NCBI RefSeq assembly: GCF_029407905.1
Contig: NC_073633.1
Coordinates: 26,612,501-26,676,500, forward strand
Direction: 5' to 3'
DNA from: Bubalus kerabau
Taxonomy: Eukaryota > Chordata > Mammalia > Artiodactyla > Bovidae
Length of the DNA stretch: 64,000 nucleotides
Below, one piece after another: positions 10,917 through 22,277 of this stretch (its first letter is position 1; each line of letters begins with the position of its first letter). Position numbers and translations under genes: made by a program. The notes under the pieces were generated by a model, which had not been told where the DNA came from, did not search any database, and saw nothing but the letters and a program-made list of their open reading frames with translations.

Positions 10917-13189
10917 TCCCCTTGGTTTTATCCTATCTGGCCTCTGAGAAGGCCCTCTGCCAGAGATTTCTCTAATTCAAGATATAACAAGATCAGACTC
11001 TTGGCTGTAGGTCACGGCAGGCTAACCTGGATGCTTCTGTATGAGGCCCTTCTAACCTGTTGCCGGGATCTTCCCTGGAGTTTGCGACTAGAATGGACTT
11101 TCAGAAATCATCACGTCTTCTCCCATCTGTGCTTTCTGGCCAGTCTGCTCTCAGATCGTTTCCCACAGAGGAGTCTGTCAGACCTGAATATCTCAACTGG
11201 GTCCTACAAGGTGTAGGTAGGCAGAAGATGCTTGTGCTCAATGTAATTTCTGCTTTCACCTGCTAAGCTCCCAAATCACCTCTGCTGGCCACAGTTTGCA
11301 CATGGAAGGTATTATGTAGTTGAAAGGGCTTTCACCTTCAGAGTTTCATCCTCTCCATTGACTAGCTTGAGACTGAATTCAGGGCCAGGAGCTCATATGC
11401 TGCTTTGTGTGACTTGGAAAAGACAACTTGCTGGGCAAAGGCAGAGGCAGCTTCTAGAGTTCAAGTTGGCAAACAGAGGGCACATTTGTGAGTTTTATTC
11501 ATAAAGGCTTCTCTTTCTCCAATTGATGCAACTCCACACCAGGAACTTGGCTCAGCCAGCAGAGCTTAGAGTGCGTTTTAGCTCTACCTGTCCCCTTGGT
11601 CAAGGGTTCTTGTGCCAGTTAATTGCATCAACCTGAGTTAAGCATAATTGGATTAAGGACATTTTTTTTTTATTTTGTGGTTTGCTCCATACTATGGACA
11701 AGGGAGCTTGGTGGGCTGCTGTCCATGGGGTTGCACAGAGTCGGACATGACTGAAGTGACTTAGCAGCAGCAGCAGCCATACCATGAAATATATTCCAAA
11801 GCCAAAGATGAATGAATTCTATGTTGTCTACATGTTTGAAATATTCAAATCACAGTCTTGGACTTCCCTGGTGGTCCAGTTTAAGGACCTACCAATGCAG
11901 GGATTACAGGTTTGATCCCTGATCCAGGAAAATTCCACATGCCTCAGATCAACTAAGCCCATGTGCCACAACTACTGAGCCCTCATTCTAGAGCCCATGA
12001 ACAGCAACTACTGAGCCCGCACGCTCTCAAGCTCGTGTTCTGTAACAAGACAAGCACTGCAATGAGAAGCCCTTGCACAGCAACTAGAGAAAGCCTTACT
12101 CTCTGCAACTAGAGAAAACCTGTGTGCAACAGTGAAAACCCAGAGCAGCCAAAATATAAATAAATGAATGAATGTATAAACAAATAAAGGCAAAAAAAAA
12201 ATCACTGTCTTTCCACTAACATGAGTAATCAAGGATGAACTGGGCCTCTAAAGAAGCATCCTAGGATGTCACAGCTGGGAGAGCTTTCAAGGATCATTTA
12301 TTTACTCCTCTATGTGTTCAGATGAAAGAGTCTAGAAAGATCCAGAGTGATTTCACACCTGGCCCAGGCACTTAGCTTCAAAAAAACATACAAGAAATCA
12401 AGTATTCCAATTCCTCATCCAGTGATATTTTTGATACACTAAACAAGTACCCAGTTTTTGGTCTTTAATTTTGACCATGTAATTTGAAAGTGTTTGGCTA
12501 TCTTCTCACTTCTCCAGCTGATCTCCTTCCCTGGAATGACCTTAGAATAACTTGGGCAGCCTGGCATTTTCTTTTTCTTTGCATTGTTATAGGAAACACT
12601 CTTCCATAGGAAAAGTGAGGATCAGGTACAGGATTGTTGTATTCTGAAATTCACCTCTTCCTAGCAAGAGGCTGGGTCCTATTCTCAGAAGGGATTCTCA
12701 GAAGGGTTCAGGGGACAGGGATGGGGTGAGGGGATTGAGTTTACCATGGCATTGTCCAGTCCTGGGTGAGATCAGGCTTCCTGCTTGGAGATTCAGAACA
12801 CTTGGAGAAAATTTATGGGATGCCAGGCCTAGAAAAATGAGGATTGGTCAAGGGCATCTTAGAGCTCTTAATCTGACGACTGAGGACTTTGAACTTGCTT
12901 TATTTATCTCCACTCCCCACTCCAATATTGACGTAATCTTTGAAGGTTATAGACAAACTGTAGTATATTCAAAGGAGAATACTAAATCAACTGTAGTATA
13001 TTCAAAGGTTGTTGAAAAGACCTCAAGCCACATACATGGACAAACAGCTGGAAAAATTTAGAGACTATAGACTGAGAAAGTAAGATCCTATAGGTGTTTG
13101 TAGTCTGTGGATAGCCATCAGGGTACAGCGGGCTTATTCAAAGATAGTTGGATTTACATGTCCATTTTTATGTATTCTATTATTGAAAT
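10917..13189. other. Non-coding spacer between duplications, with SINE pieces
   Basis: Beyond the TRDD3-like segment there is a Bov-tA 3' fragment (about 11690-11780) and a tRNA-type cetartiodactyl SINE (11862-12205). Near 12954-13010 is a short direct repeat of about 20 nt around AACTGTAGTATATTCAAAGG. I see no further D, J or protein gene here. Confidence 0.6.
11862..12205 (+). repeat. Cetartiodactyl tRNA-derived SINE (CHR-like)
   Basis: The head GACTTCCCTGGTGGTCCAG is followed by a tRNA B-box-like GGTTTGATCCC and a long body with CATGTGCCACAACTACTGAG, ending in an A-rich tail. It differs from Bov-tA in the body. The family name is my best match; it is not a functional tRNA. Confidence 0.65.
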
Positions 13190-13445
13190 ACATTGGTTTG
13201 ATGAAATATATGAGCAAAATCTGGACTTACATATATATGTAGTACAAAAAGTTAGGTTAGTTACCATGTGAAATCAGAAATCATGTTAATGAACTTTCCT
13301 GTTCTTTCCCATTAAAGTCCATTGCTCTAGCTTGCATTTTGGAGGAAATTTTCATCCAAGCAGGGTTTTATATGATTATCCATTGGTCTTCTGGGAAATA
13401 ATTGTTTAATCTGAGCCAGGCAACTTCCATATATCAACAAACTTT

Positions 13446-13763
13446 GAAAGAAAAGTGAAAGTGAAAGTCGCTCAGTTGTGTCCAGCTCTTTGCAATCCCA
13501 TGGATGGGGGGCCTGCCAGACTCTTCCGTCCATGGAATTCTCCAGGCCAGAATACTGGAGTGGGCAGCTATTCTCTTCTTCAGGGGATCTTCCCAACCCA
13601 GGGATCGAACTCAGGTCACCTGCATTTCAGGTGGATTCTTTATCTGAGCACCAGGGAAATCCAAGAATGCTGGAGTGGGTAGCCTATACCAAGCCAGGAA
13701 TCTAAACAGGGTCTCCTGCATTGCAGATGGGTTCTTTACTAGCTGAGCTACCAGGGAAGTCCT
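13446..13763 (-). repeat. Two joined antisense Bov-tA units
   Basis: The antisense SINE body (GCTCAGTTGTGTCCAGCTCT onward) is followed by a second partial unit ending ACCAGGGAAGTCC. The pair is flanked by AACAAACTTT at 13436-13445 and 13764-13773. It is absent from copy A, so it is a copy B insertion. Confidence 0.85.
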
Positions 13764-13886
13764 AACAAACTTTATATGATATCAGAAATATCACAGTAGT
13801 TAATGTGACCACCAATATTTAAAAATCAGAATATTATTTAAAATTGGGGAACCATACAGCTCATGGTGGCAGATACAAGTTTCCCT

Positions 13887-14147
13887 GCTGCTGCTAAGTC
13901 GCTTCAGTCATGTCCAACTCTGTGTGACCCCATATACGGCAGCCCACCAGGCTCCCCCGTCCCTGGGATTCTCCAGGCAAGAACACTGGAGTGGGTTGCC
14001 ATTTCTTTCTCCAATGCGTGAAAGTGAAGTCGCTCAGTTGTGTCCGACTCCTAGTGACCCCATGGACTGCAGCCTACCAGGCTCCTCCTCCCTTGCATGG
14101 GATTTTCCAGGCAAGAGTACTGGAGTGGGGTGCCATTGCCTTCTCCG
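13887..14147 (-). repeat. Antisense Bov-tA dimer
   Basis: There are two antisense SINE units (GTCGCTTCAGTCATGTCC and GTCGCTCAGTTGTGTCCGAC starts). They are flanked by ACAAGTTTCCCT at 13875-13886 and the same string at 14148-14159. It is absent from copy A. Confidence 0.88.
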
Positions 14148-14512
14148 ACAAGTTTCCCTAAAACCTATTTTTTGCCTAAAAGCTTAGATTTTTATCATCA
14201 GCAGAAATGATCCATTGCTTTTCTTGATGTGACAGGCCCAGTTCACTCATTTTCAAGAAAATGCCTGACAGCTACCCAAGTCTGAATACCCATAGGTTGT
14301 CAGAGATTCTTTCAAACAAAAAGTATGAACAAAATGGCTAGTTCAGTTCACAACTCAAACAATCGCACAAAGATTTTCCCTTGAGATAATATAATAATTT
14401 GAAATGCAGCAGAAGTGCTGTATGTACACTTCCACTTTTGTCTCACAGAATGCTAAAAAGACATACACTCAAGGTTAGAGATTTCATAAAATTAATAGTT
14501 TCATTTGTTTTT

Positions 14513-14942
14513 CAAGGCTACGAATTGAACTGTGTCCTCTCCAAATTAATATGTTACTTATCCTTAGGCCTCATATCTCAGGATGTAATTGCATTTGGAG
14601 ATATGACTGTTAAATAGATAATTTAGTTAAAAGAGGCCATTTGATTTGCATTAAAATGAACTCTATGCCAGTCTGACTAATGTCTTAAAAGAAGAGGAAA
14701 TTTGTATACACAAAGAGAAGAGATATAGGGATAGGCATGTATGGAGGAAAGTCCATATAAGGGCACAGTGAGTCGATGACCAAGTCCAAGCCAAGGAGGG
14801 AGGGCTCAAAGACATACCAGCTCTGTGGGAAACTTGATCTTGAATTTCTAGCCTCAGAACTGTGAGAAAATAAATTTCTGTTAAGTCTCCTAATGTGTAG
14901 TATTTTCTTATTGGCAGCCCTAGCCAGCTAGTCTCATATTTT
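14513..14942 (+). repeat. ERVL-MaLR type LTR (MLT1/MST-like), copy B
   Basis: This is the paralogous copy of the LTR at 740-1130, with the same internal landmarks and accumulated substitutions. It has no coding capacity. Confidence 0.72.
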
Positions 14943-15312
14943 TTATGTGAAACTGGCTTTGTTTGCCCTGCACATATATAGCAATGAAGAATACAATGAC
15001 CACTAACACAGAATTGAGGCTACTGACTTCCCTCACGCTAAGGAACCATCAGTTTTACTCACCAATGCTTTTGCAATATTAAGGCAAATGTCAACACTAG
15101 GATGAAGGCAAATATTGCTTTGATATTATTATGAAAATAATTCTGACCTCATGGACTCCCTGAAAATATCTTTGGGCCCCTAGATGTCCATGGAGCTCTA
15201 CTTTGAGAACTTTTGTCGTAATTTATGTAGTTTTGTGTTGCCAAAGCTGAAATGGCAGCAGTCAATCCAAGTTTTCTCTGCTGTTTCACCACTCTTTACT
15301 TCTTTGCTTGCC

Positions 15313-15384
15313 GTTTATGGGGTCGCACAGAGTCGGACACGACTGAAGCGACTTAGCAGCAGCTGCAGCAGCAGCAGCAGCAGG
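15313..15384 (+). repeat. Bov-tA/BovB 3' fragment with CAG-rich tail
   Basis: TATGGGGTCGCACAGAGTCG and GACTTAGCAGCAGC mark a 3' SINE fragment ending in an AGC repeat. It interrupts copy B between DNA matching copy A near 1515. Confidence 0.75.
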
Positions 15385-16469
15385 ACAATTGTATCATATG
15401 CTTTGACTGATGGAAGAATAAGTGGTCAGAAGCCATTGTGTGCAGTGATTTTCCAATTCCTTAAAAAAGATGAAATTGCCTTGAATACTTTGGTGGACTC
15501 TCTAAAGTCAAGGACCACGGATCTGCATGTCACCTGCCTGTGGTTTGTTCTCCTTGGTGGCACCCCGTGTCTCAGGTGCTGGATCCATGGTGATGGTGCT
15601 TTGGGGACAGTGGGAGGGCTCAGGGAAGGTCCAGAGTCTGATTACTTTATGTTCAGTACCCACACCATATTTCTGCAGCAAAACTTTAAACTTTTCATTA
15701 TTTAAAAACATTATTTAAAAATAATGTATACTTGCTTAAGCATCAAGTAGTTAGGATTGTGACTTGAATTTTTGACAAAACCATAAATATTAGTAACAGA
15801 CTGACTTGGCTTTCATGGTTAAGGGATCAAGCAATGCACTTAGTAACTGGACAGGAAATACAAGGGGCCAAGGTTTTAAAGTGACATTCATATGAAGCCC
15901 CAAGATTAGATAAACCTGGTCAAGTTCCTCTCAGTTAAGGGGCTCCCAACACACTTTGGCTTTTGTCAAACCTTCTCCTACCTTCTCTGTGATGCCCATT
16001 TTGCTGAAGAAGTAGTGAGGTTGACAATCCACTGACTGGAGCCCTTGGTACATCTGTAGAAATCTGGCACTGCCCCAATCCCACACAAGTGGATGACTGG
16101 ATTCTAAGCTATTACCATTATCTCATATCTTGAAAGGCAGTGATCTTAAGATACAGTATTTATGCCTATTTCTTGAATAAGAATAATCCAAAATGTGCCA
16201 CATCGTCACTAGGATTTTGTTATTTATATTACCTAAACATTCTGCAACAGATTCATTTTGTTGTAAAAATATGTCATAGGAACATACAGTTTTAATGTGT
16301 TTAAACACCTACAGATTCAGGGTTTCTTTGAGCAGAGCAATATTCTTTAAAAAGTATGCTAATTTTCAAGAAACACATTGTACTCCACTTTTTCACTGCT
16401 TGAAGATGAGGCAGACTTCTTGATCACTTAGAATGAAAACTTTAAAAACATTTTTTACAAAAATTTGAT

Positions 16470-16496
16470 GGAGGGGGATGGAGGCTCAAGAGGGAG

Positions 16497-16539
<43 letters not shown>

Positions 16540-16625
16540 GCACACAATTATGGCTGATTTGACTTGTATGACAGAAACCAACACTGTATGGTAAAGCAAC
16601 TATTTAATTAAAAAATAAAAAAAAA
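16470..16625 (+). repeat. L1 3' tail with (TA)n microsatellite
   Basis: A G-rich stretch is followed by an AT dinucleotide run (about 16501-16536), then a degraded L1 3' end and A-rich tail. It is absent at the corresponding part of copy A near 2600. Confidence 0.6.
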
Positions 16626-16734
16626 TAAAGGCCAAAGAATGTGAACATAAAGAAAGAGAAGTGAACATAAAGAATCAGTATCTTTATAGTCTCCACCTAG
16701 ATTTAACAATCATTAATGACCATAAAAAAGGTTA

Positions 16735-17112
16735 AGCACCGAAGAATTGATGCTTTCAAATTGTGGTGCTAGAGAAAACTATTGAGAGTCCCTTGGTCAG
16801 CAAGGAGATCAAACAAGTCAATCCTCAAGAAAATCAACCCTGAATATTCATTGGAAGGACTGAAGCTGAAGCTTCAATACTTTGGCCACCTGATGCAAAG
16901 AGCCGACTCACTGGAAAAAAACCCTGATGTTGGGAAAGACTGAGAGTGGGAGAAGAGGGTAATAGAGGATGAGGTAGCTGGATGGCATCATTGACTCAAT
17001 AAACCTGAGTTTGAGCAAACTCTGGGAGATAGTGAAGGACAGGGAAGCCCAGAGTGCTACAGTCCATGGGGTTGCAAAGAGTTGGACACAACTTAGCGAC
17101 TGAACGACAACA
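16735..17112 (+). repeat. BovB 3' fragment
   Basis: This is about 370 bp of BovB 3' sequence: GAAGAATTGATGCTTTC, then CTTTGGCCACCTGATGC, then the TCCATGGGGTTGCAAAGAG end. It is diverged and non-coding, inserted in copy B only. Confidence 0.85.
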
Positions 17113-17297
17113 AATTTTCATCATTTTTGCTGTTTCTTTTGGTTAAATATTTAAAAATAAATTACAAGTAGCATGACAATTTACTTCTAAACATTTTAGC
17201 ATGTAGTGTTTAAATAGAAGAATATTATTCTATGTATCTATAATTCCACTTAAAGTCAACAATTCCTTAAAACCATTTGTTGATAACAGCCAGTCTT

Positions 17298-17640
17298 TTT
17301 TTAAAATTAATTAATTTATTTTAATTTGATGCTAATTACTTTACAATATTGTAGTGGTTTTTGCCATACATTGACATGAATCAGCCATGGGTGTACATGT
17401 GTTCCCCATCCTGAACCCCCCTCCCACCTCACTCCCCAGCCCATCCCATCCATCTGGGTCATCCCAGTGCACCAGGCCTGAGCACCCTGTCTCAGGCATC
17501 GAACCTGGACTGGTGATCTGTTTCACATAATATACATGTTTCAATGCTATTCTCTCAAATCATCCCACCCTCACCTTCTCCCATAGAGTCCAAAAGACTG
17601 TTCTATACATCTGTGTCTCTTCTGAATAACCAGTGTTTTT
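17298..17640 (-). repeat. Antisense ruminant L1 3' fragment
   Basis: The fragment contains TACATGTGTTCCCCATCCTG and CGAACCTGGACTGG, and shares the same sequence with the L1 pieces at 19972 and 36819. It is not in copy A. Confidence 0.75.
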
Positions 17641-17942
17641 AAAATTTCTCTACTTCTTTCCAAATACCTTTTACAGAGGTTTTTAAAAACAAGAATACAA
17701 TCAAATACTATGCACTCAACGACATTGCTAAATCCTAGAAGTTTCTTTAATCTGTAATAGTTCTTCTACTGCTTTCCCTCCATTGTACTTGTGTTTTCTT
17801 TCATTACATTGATTATTGAAGGGGCTGGACCTGTCGTCCTGTAGAATGTCTCACCTTCTGGATTTGTCTAGTTGTTTCTTTGAGTAATCCTTTTACTTGT
17901 TCTTCTAGCTCCTTTGTCTCCTGCTAGAACTAAAGCTTGGAT

Positions 17943-18154
17943 TGTTGTTGTTTAGTTGCTAAGCTGTGTCCAACTCTTTGTGACTCCATGGACTGTAGCC
18001 CACCAGGCACCTCTGTCCATGGGATTTCCCAGGCAAGAATACTGGAGTGGGTTGCCAATTCCTTCTCCAGGGGATCTTCCTGACTCAGGGATTAAACCTG
18101 CATCTTCTGCATTGGCAGATAGATTTTTTACCAGTGGGCCACCTGGGAAGCCAA
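17943..18154 (-). repeat. Antisense Bov-tA SINE
   Basis: It runs from GTTGCTAAGCTGTGTCCAAC to GGGCCACCTGGGAAGCC, the reverse complement of the standard SINE head. It is inserted in copy B. Confidence 0.85.
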
Positions 18155-18462
18155 AGGTTGCATTAGGCTTCATTTATTTGTTTATTTTTCTTGGGAATAC
18201 TGTGTATGAGAGGTTGTATCCTGTGTATGACATCAATCATGTCAGGATAGACATAATGACTAGAATAAAGTTAGGTGAGAAAAACCTATCTTTTGTAAAG
18301 ATTTGTATTCCTATTGCAATCAGCGAGGTATCTATATTTTTGCAATGTTTTAAAACTTTATTTTGACTTAGAGCATTTTTTTCTGTATGATTTTTCTTAT
18401 GTGAAACCCAAATAGTCACATTTCTTCTTCCTGTAAATGTAAATACCTCCAGTCTGCTATTG

Positions 18463-18680
18463 CATGCTTGCGAGCTAAGTCGTGTCCAACTCTGTGTGAC
18501 CCTGTGGACTGTAGCCCGCCAAGCTCCTCTGTCCATGGGATTTTCCAGGCAAAAATACTGGAGTGGGTTGCCGTTTCCTCCTCCAGGGGATCTTCCTGAC
18601 CCAGAGATTGAACCCAAGTCTCTTATGTCTACCTGCATTGGCAGATGAGTTCTTTACCACTAGGGCCACATGGGAAGCCC
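18463..18680 (-). repeat. Antisense Bov-tA SINE
   Basis: It runs from GCTAAGTCGTGTCCAACTCT to CCACATGGGAAGCCCTC, flanked by similar CAGTCYGCTAT strings near 18451 and 18682. It is absent from copy A near 3445. Confidence 0.85.
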
Positions 18681-18911
18681 TCAGTCCGCTATACCAGAAA
18701 TGAATGCTATAAGCTCATCACTAGGTGATGGAAAATTAACTGCTAAAAGAATCTGCTTTTTAAAAAATATATAACCCAGGGAAGACATGCTCTGTTTCTG
18801 CTCTAAAAATGAGAATTTCATCAAAAGTGTTGTATTTGTGAATTGTTTATATTCCTTGAAGTGGGCTCTTCTGATATTATTTTATTGAGCTGATGTCTTC
18901 TATCCTTTTAA

Positions 18912-19215
18912 GCTGGTGGTCCCCAACATTTTTGGTACCAGGGACCAGTTTCATGGAAGACAGTCTTTCCGCAGACCAGGGGTGGGTTGGAGGATGGTTT
19001 CAGGATGATTCAAATGCAGTACGTTTATTATGCCATGGATGAGCTGACAGGAGACAAAGCTCAGTCAGTAATGCAAGTGCTGGGGAGCAGCTGTAAATAC
19101 AGATGAAGCTTCCCTCACTCACCTGCTTCTCACCTTCTGCTGTGTGGCCCAGTGTCTAACAGGCCTCGGACTGGTACTGCTCTGTAGCCTGAAGGTTGGG
19201 AACCCTTGCTTTAAG
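18912..19215 (+). repeat. Non-autonomous DNA-transposon-like repeat
   Basis: The block starts GGTGGTCCCCAACATTTTTG and ends GGTTGGGAACCC, giving imperfect inverted ends. A related, shorter and inverted copy is at 43685-43885. The ends suggest a DNA transposon relic, but I cannot name the family with certainty. It is absent from copy A. Confidence 0.5.
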
Positions 19216-19971
19216 CCATATGTCCAGCTATTTTGGACAATTTGGGTAGAAGCCTAGGTACAGTTTTCATCCTGTGTGGGTTGCTTTTTCTCCTGTGGAC
19301 TTGAAAAGAGCTATTGTAACTGATGTGCTAACTGGTGATTGTAACCCCAAGATGAAAGGATGATCCTTGTGCTCTAGGATCAAACACACGCAAGATCAGG
19401 AGAAGAGTGAAGGGGGAGTCCAGGACTGGTCAGCTCTCAGGCCTGTGGGATTCACACTGTTTGAGCCTCTGATTGAACAGATATTTTTCTGAGTTCCTAG
19501 GAAATATCTTTCAAAAACATGTAGTGTAAGTGAGTGGGGACTGTTGGTGCCTTTGCTCTGGGATGAGGAGAGAGCTTTAGTGGCATTAGGTCGGAGAGAA
19601 GACTTCTGACTCTGAAATAATATTCCCAGTCAGGGTAGGTCTTGTGAATCTTCAAGGACCTTCTCAATGTCTCTCCAGGAGCTCTTCCCAGCTAACTCTA
19701 CCCAACAAATATTTCCTTGCCACCACCTGTTTACTTACTTTGTGATAACTCCGGTTTTACTGGTAAAGGATCTGTTCTTTTCGTGACATCACTGGGTCAT
19801 TTGTCCAGTGGTACCTAGTAATGGCCCTCTTGCCATTTCTACTCTCTCATTTGACATTTTCTTTTCTTTTCTTTTTAATCAGAACAAGATATGAACTGTT
19901 AGTATTTGGGGATTCAGTGTCAGAATTTCACCTTATGGATATGCTTGTAGGTATGGAATTTATAAATACAG

Positions 19972-20135
19972 TATTTTATTTTATTTTATTTTTTTTTAAT
20001 TTTATTTTATTTTTAAACTTTACATAACTGTATTAGATTTGCCAAATATCAAAATGAATCCACCACAGGTATACATGTGTTCCCCATCCTGAACCCTCCT
20101 CCCTCCTCCCTCCCCATTCCATCCCTCTGGGGGTA
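19972..20135 (-). repeat. Antisense ruminant L1 3' fragment
   Basis: A T-rich start is followed by CATAACTGTATTAGATTTGC and CATGTGTTCCCCATCCTG, nearly identical to the start of the L1 at 36819. It is a copy B insertion. Confidence 0.75.
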
Positions 20136-20248
20136 TGATGGGATTCAGTTGATAACTAAGCACTTGTTTTATATCAGGCATTGAGTTGTTTAAAGGAGTA
20201 ATTATTTATTTTTCAAAACTTTTCATTTTGTATTGGGGTATAGCTGAT

Positions 20249-20605
20249 TAGGGACTTCCTGCATAGGTCAGCTGGTAAAGAATTCACCTGCAATGCAGGA
20301 GACTCTGGTTCGATTCCTGGGTTGGGAAGTTCCCCTGGAGAAGGGATAGGCTACCTACTCCAGTATCCTTGGGCTTTCTTGGTGACTCAGACAGTAAAGA
20401 ACCTGCCTGCAATGCAGAAGACCTGGGTTTGATCCGATCCCTGGGTTGGGAAGATCCCCTGGAGGAAGCAATGGCAACCCACTCAAGTATTCTTGCCTGG
20501 AGAATCCCCATGGACAGAGGAGCCTGGCTGGCTATAGTCCTTGGGGTTGAAAAGAGTTGAATACGACTGAGTGACTAAGCACAGCAGAGCACGGCACGTA
20601 GCCGA
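20249..20605 (+). repeat. Two tandem Bov-tA SINE units
   Basis: The first unit is truncated after the GATAGGCTACCTACTCCAG region. The second begins TTTCTTGGTGACTCAGACAG and runs to GACTGAGTGACTAAGC. It is copy B specific. Confidence 0.85.
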
Positions 20606-20878
20606 TTAACAATATTGTGATAGTTTCAGGTGAACAGCAAAGAGACTCAACCGTATGTATATATGTATCCATTCTCTCCCAAGCCACTCTTCCATCCAGG
20701 CTGCCACATAGGAGTAATTATTTAAATTAGACAGAAGTGAGTTCAACTTCTTACCTTATCATATATGAATATGTGACCCAGTACCTGGTCTTCCCATTGT
20801 TAGTTCCATCTAGTTCTTCTATGATATTTTCTTTTAATTTGCCAATTTCTTTTAATTTGTATTTAATGAATGTTGTTC

Positions 20879-21773
20879 AGTTCAGTTCAGTTGAGTTCAG
20901 TTGCTCAGTCGTGTCTGACTCTTTGCGACCCCATGAATTGCAGCACACCAGGCTTCCCTGTCCATCACCAACTCCCAGAGTTCATTCAGACTCACGTCCA
21001 TCGAGTCAGTGATGCCATCCAACCATCTCATCCTCTGTCGTCCCCTTCTCCTCTTGCCCCCAATCCCTCCCAGCATCAGAGTGTTTTCCAATGAGTCGAT
21101 TCTTCGAGTGAGGTGGCCAAAGTATTGGAGTTTCAGCCTTAGCATCATTCCTTCCAAAGAAATCCCAAGGCTGATCTCCTTCAGAGTGGACTGGTTGGAT
21201 CTCCTTGCAGTTCAAGGGACTCTCAAGAGTCTTCTCCAACACCACAGTTCAAAAGCATCAATTCTTTGGCGCTCAGCTTTCTTCACAGTCCAACTCTCAC
21301 ATCCATACATGACCACCGGAAAAACTATAGCCTTGACTAGATGGATCTTTGTTGGCAAAGTAATGTCTCTGCTTTTGAATATGCTATCTAGGTTGGTCAT
21401 AACTTTCCTTCCAAGGAGTAAACGTCTTTTAATTTCATGGCTGCAGTCACCATCTGCAGTGATTTTGGAGCCTCCAAAAATAAAGTCTGACACTGTTTCC
21501 ACTGTTTCTCCATCTATTTCCAATGAAATGATGGGACCAGATGCCATGATCTTCGTTTTCTGAATGTTGAGCTTTAAGCCAACTTTTTCACTCTCCACTT
21601 TCACTTTCATCAAGAGGCTTTTTAGCTCTTCTTCACTTTCTGCCATAAGGATGGTGTCATCTGCATATCTGAGGTTATTGATATTTCTCCCAGCAATCTT
21701 GATTCCATCTTGTGCTTCTTCCAGCCCAGCGTTTCTCATGATGTACTCTGCATAGAAGTTAAATAAGTTGTTA
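20879..21773 (-). repeat. BovB LINE 3' portion, antisense
   Basis: About 0.9 kb covers the end of the reverse-transcriptase frame and the 3' tail. The minus frame 21739-21212 includes NLRYADDT, the RT catalytic YADD box. It is flanked by near-identical GTATTTAATGAATGTTGTT (ending 20878) and GTATTTAATAAATGTTGTT (from about 21776), a target-site duplication. It is 5'-truncated and non-functional, and is absent from copy A. Confidence 0.92.
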
Positions 21774-21852
21774 GTGTATTTAATAAATGTTGTTAAAATG
21801 TGGTGGGATTACTTTGTGGTAGTCATTCATATTTGAAACTATTTAAGTAGAT

Positions 21853-22066
21853 GCGTGTGTATGTATGTACTCAGTTGTGTCTGACTCTTTGTGACCCTAT
21901 GGACTGTAGCCCACCAGACTCCTCTGTCTGTGGAATTTTCCAGGCAAGAATACTGGAGCAGGTTGCCCATTCCTACTCCAGGGATCTTCCCTACCCAGGG
22001 ATTGAACCTGCATCTTCTGCATGGGCAGGCAGATTCTTTACCACTGACCCATCTGGGAAGCCCTGT
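21853..22066 (-). repeat. Antisense Bov-tA SINE
   Basis: It runs from GTACTCAGTTGTGTCTGACT to CCATCTGGGAAGCCCTG. It lies about 140 bp from the TRDD2-like copy B 3' RSS and is absent from copy A. Confidence 0.85.
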
Positions 22067-22201
22067 AGCGAAAGATAATATGGAATAAATCCCTAAAGAA
22101 AGGAATCAAGGGGCAAGTGGGCAGCAAACTCATACATTATTTCCCCATGAGATTCAGAGGACTCCTCCCAATTCTGAGACATACACAGTAGATCACAGCA
22201 T

Positions 22202-22240
22202 GGATTTTGAACAAAGGCTTAATACACTTAAACCTCTGTG
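22202..22240 (-). promoter_or_regulatory. 3' 23-spacer RSS of TRDD2-like copy B
   Basis: On the minus strand, heptamer CACAGAG (22240-22234) is followed by exactly 23 nt (22233-22211) and nonamer TCAAAATCC (22210-22202, 7 of 9). The CAC is intact. This end would join to a downstream D 12-RSS or a TRDJ 12-RSS. Confidence 0.82.
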
Positions 22241-22249
22241 GTACGCTGT
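22241..22249 (-). other. TCR delta diversity segment, TRDD2-like, copy B (intact)
   Basis: The coding core on the minus strand is ACAGCGTAC (9 nt), flanked on both sides by correctly spaced RSSs. On the 5' side is a 12-spacer signal (heptamer CACTGTG, nonamer GGTTATTGT). On the 3' side is a 23-spacer signal (heptamer CACAGAG, nonamer TCAAAATCC). This 12-D-23 arrangement is diagnostic of TRDD genes and allows V-D, D-D and D-J joining. It lies 18.3 kb downstream of TRDV2 and 11.4 kb upstream of the TRDD3-like segment. As I remember the human map, TRDD2 is about 10 kb before TRDD3, so I call this the TRDD2 position. The core itself is too short to prove orthology. Confidence 0.85.
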
Positions 22250-22277
22250 CACAGTGAAACACAGTAGTACAATAACC
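22250..22277 (-). promoter_or_regulatory. 5' 12-spacer RSS of TRDD2-like copy B
   Basis: Read on the plus strand this is CACAGTG (22250-22256), a 12-nt spacer (22257-22268) and ACAATAACC (22269-22277). The heptamer is perfect and the nonamer matches at 8 of 9. A second heptamer-like CACAGTA sits inside the spacer. This is the partner for the TRDV2 23-RSS. Confidence 0.88.

Noticed and set aside
15184..15705. 173-codon frame, similar to the 101-codon frame at 1582-1887
   Set aside because: Similarity comes from the segmental duplication. Changes fall at amino-acid-altering positions as often as silent ones, the 5' part runs into a SINE fragment, and there is no domain or splice context.
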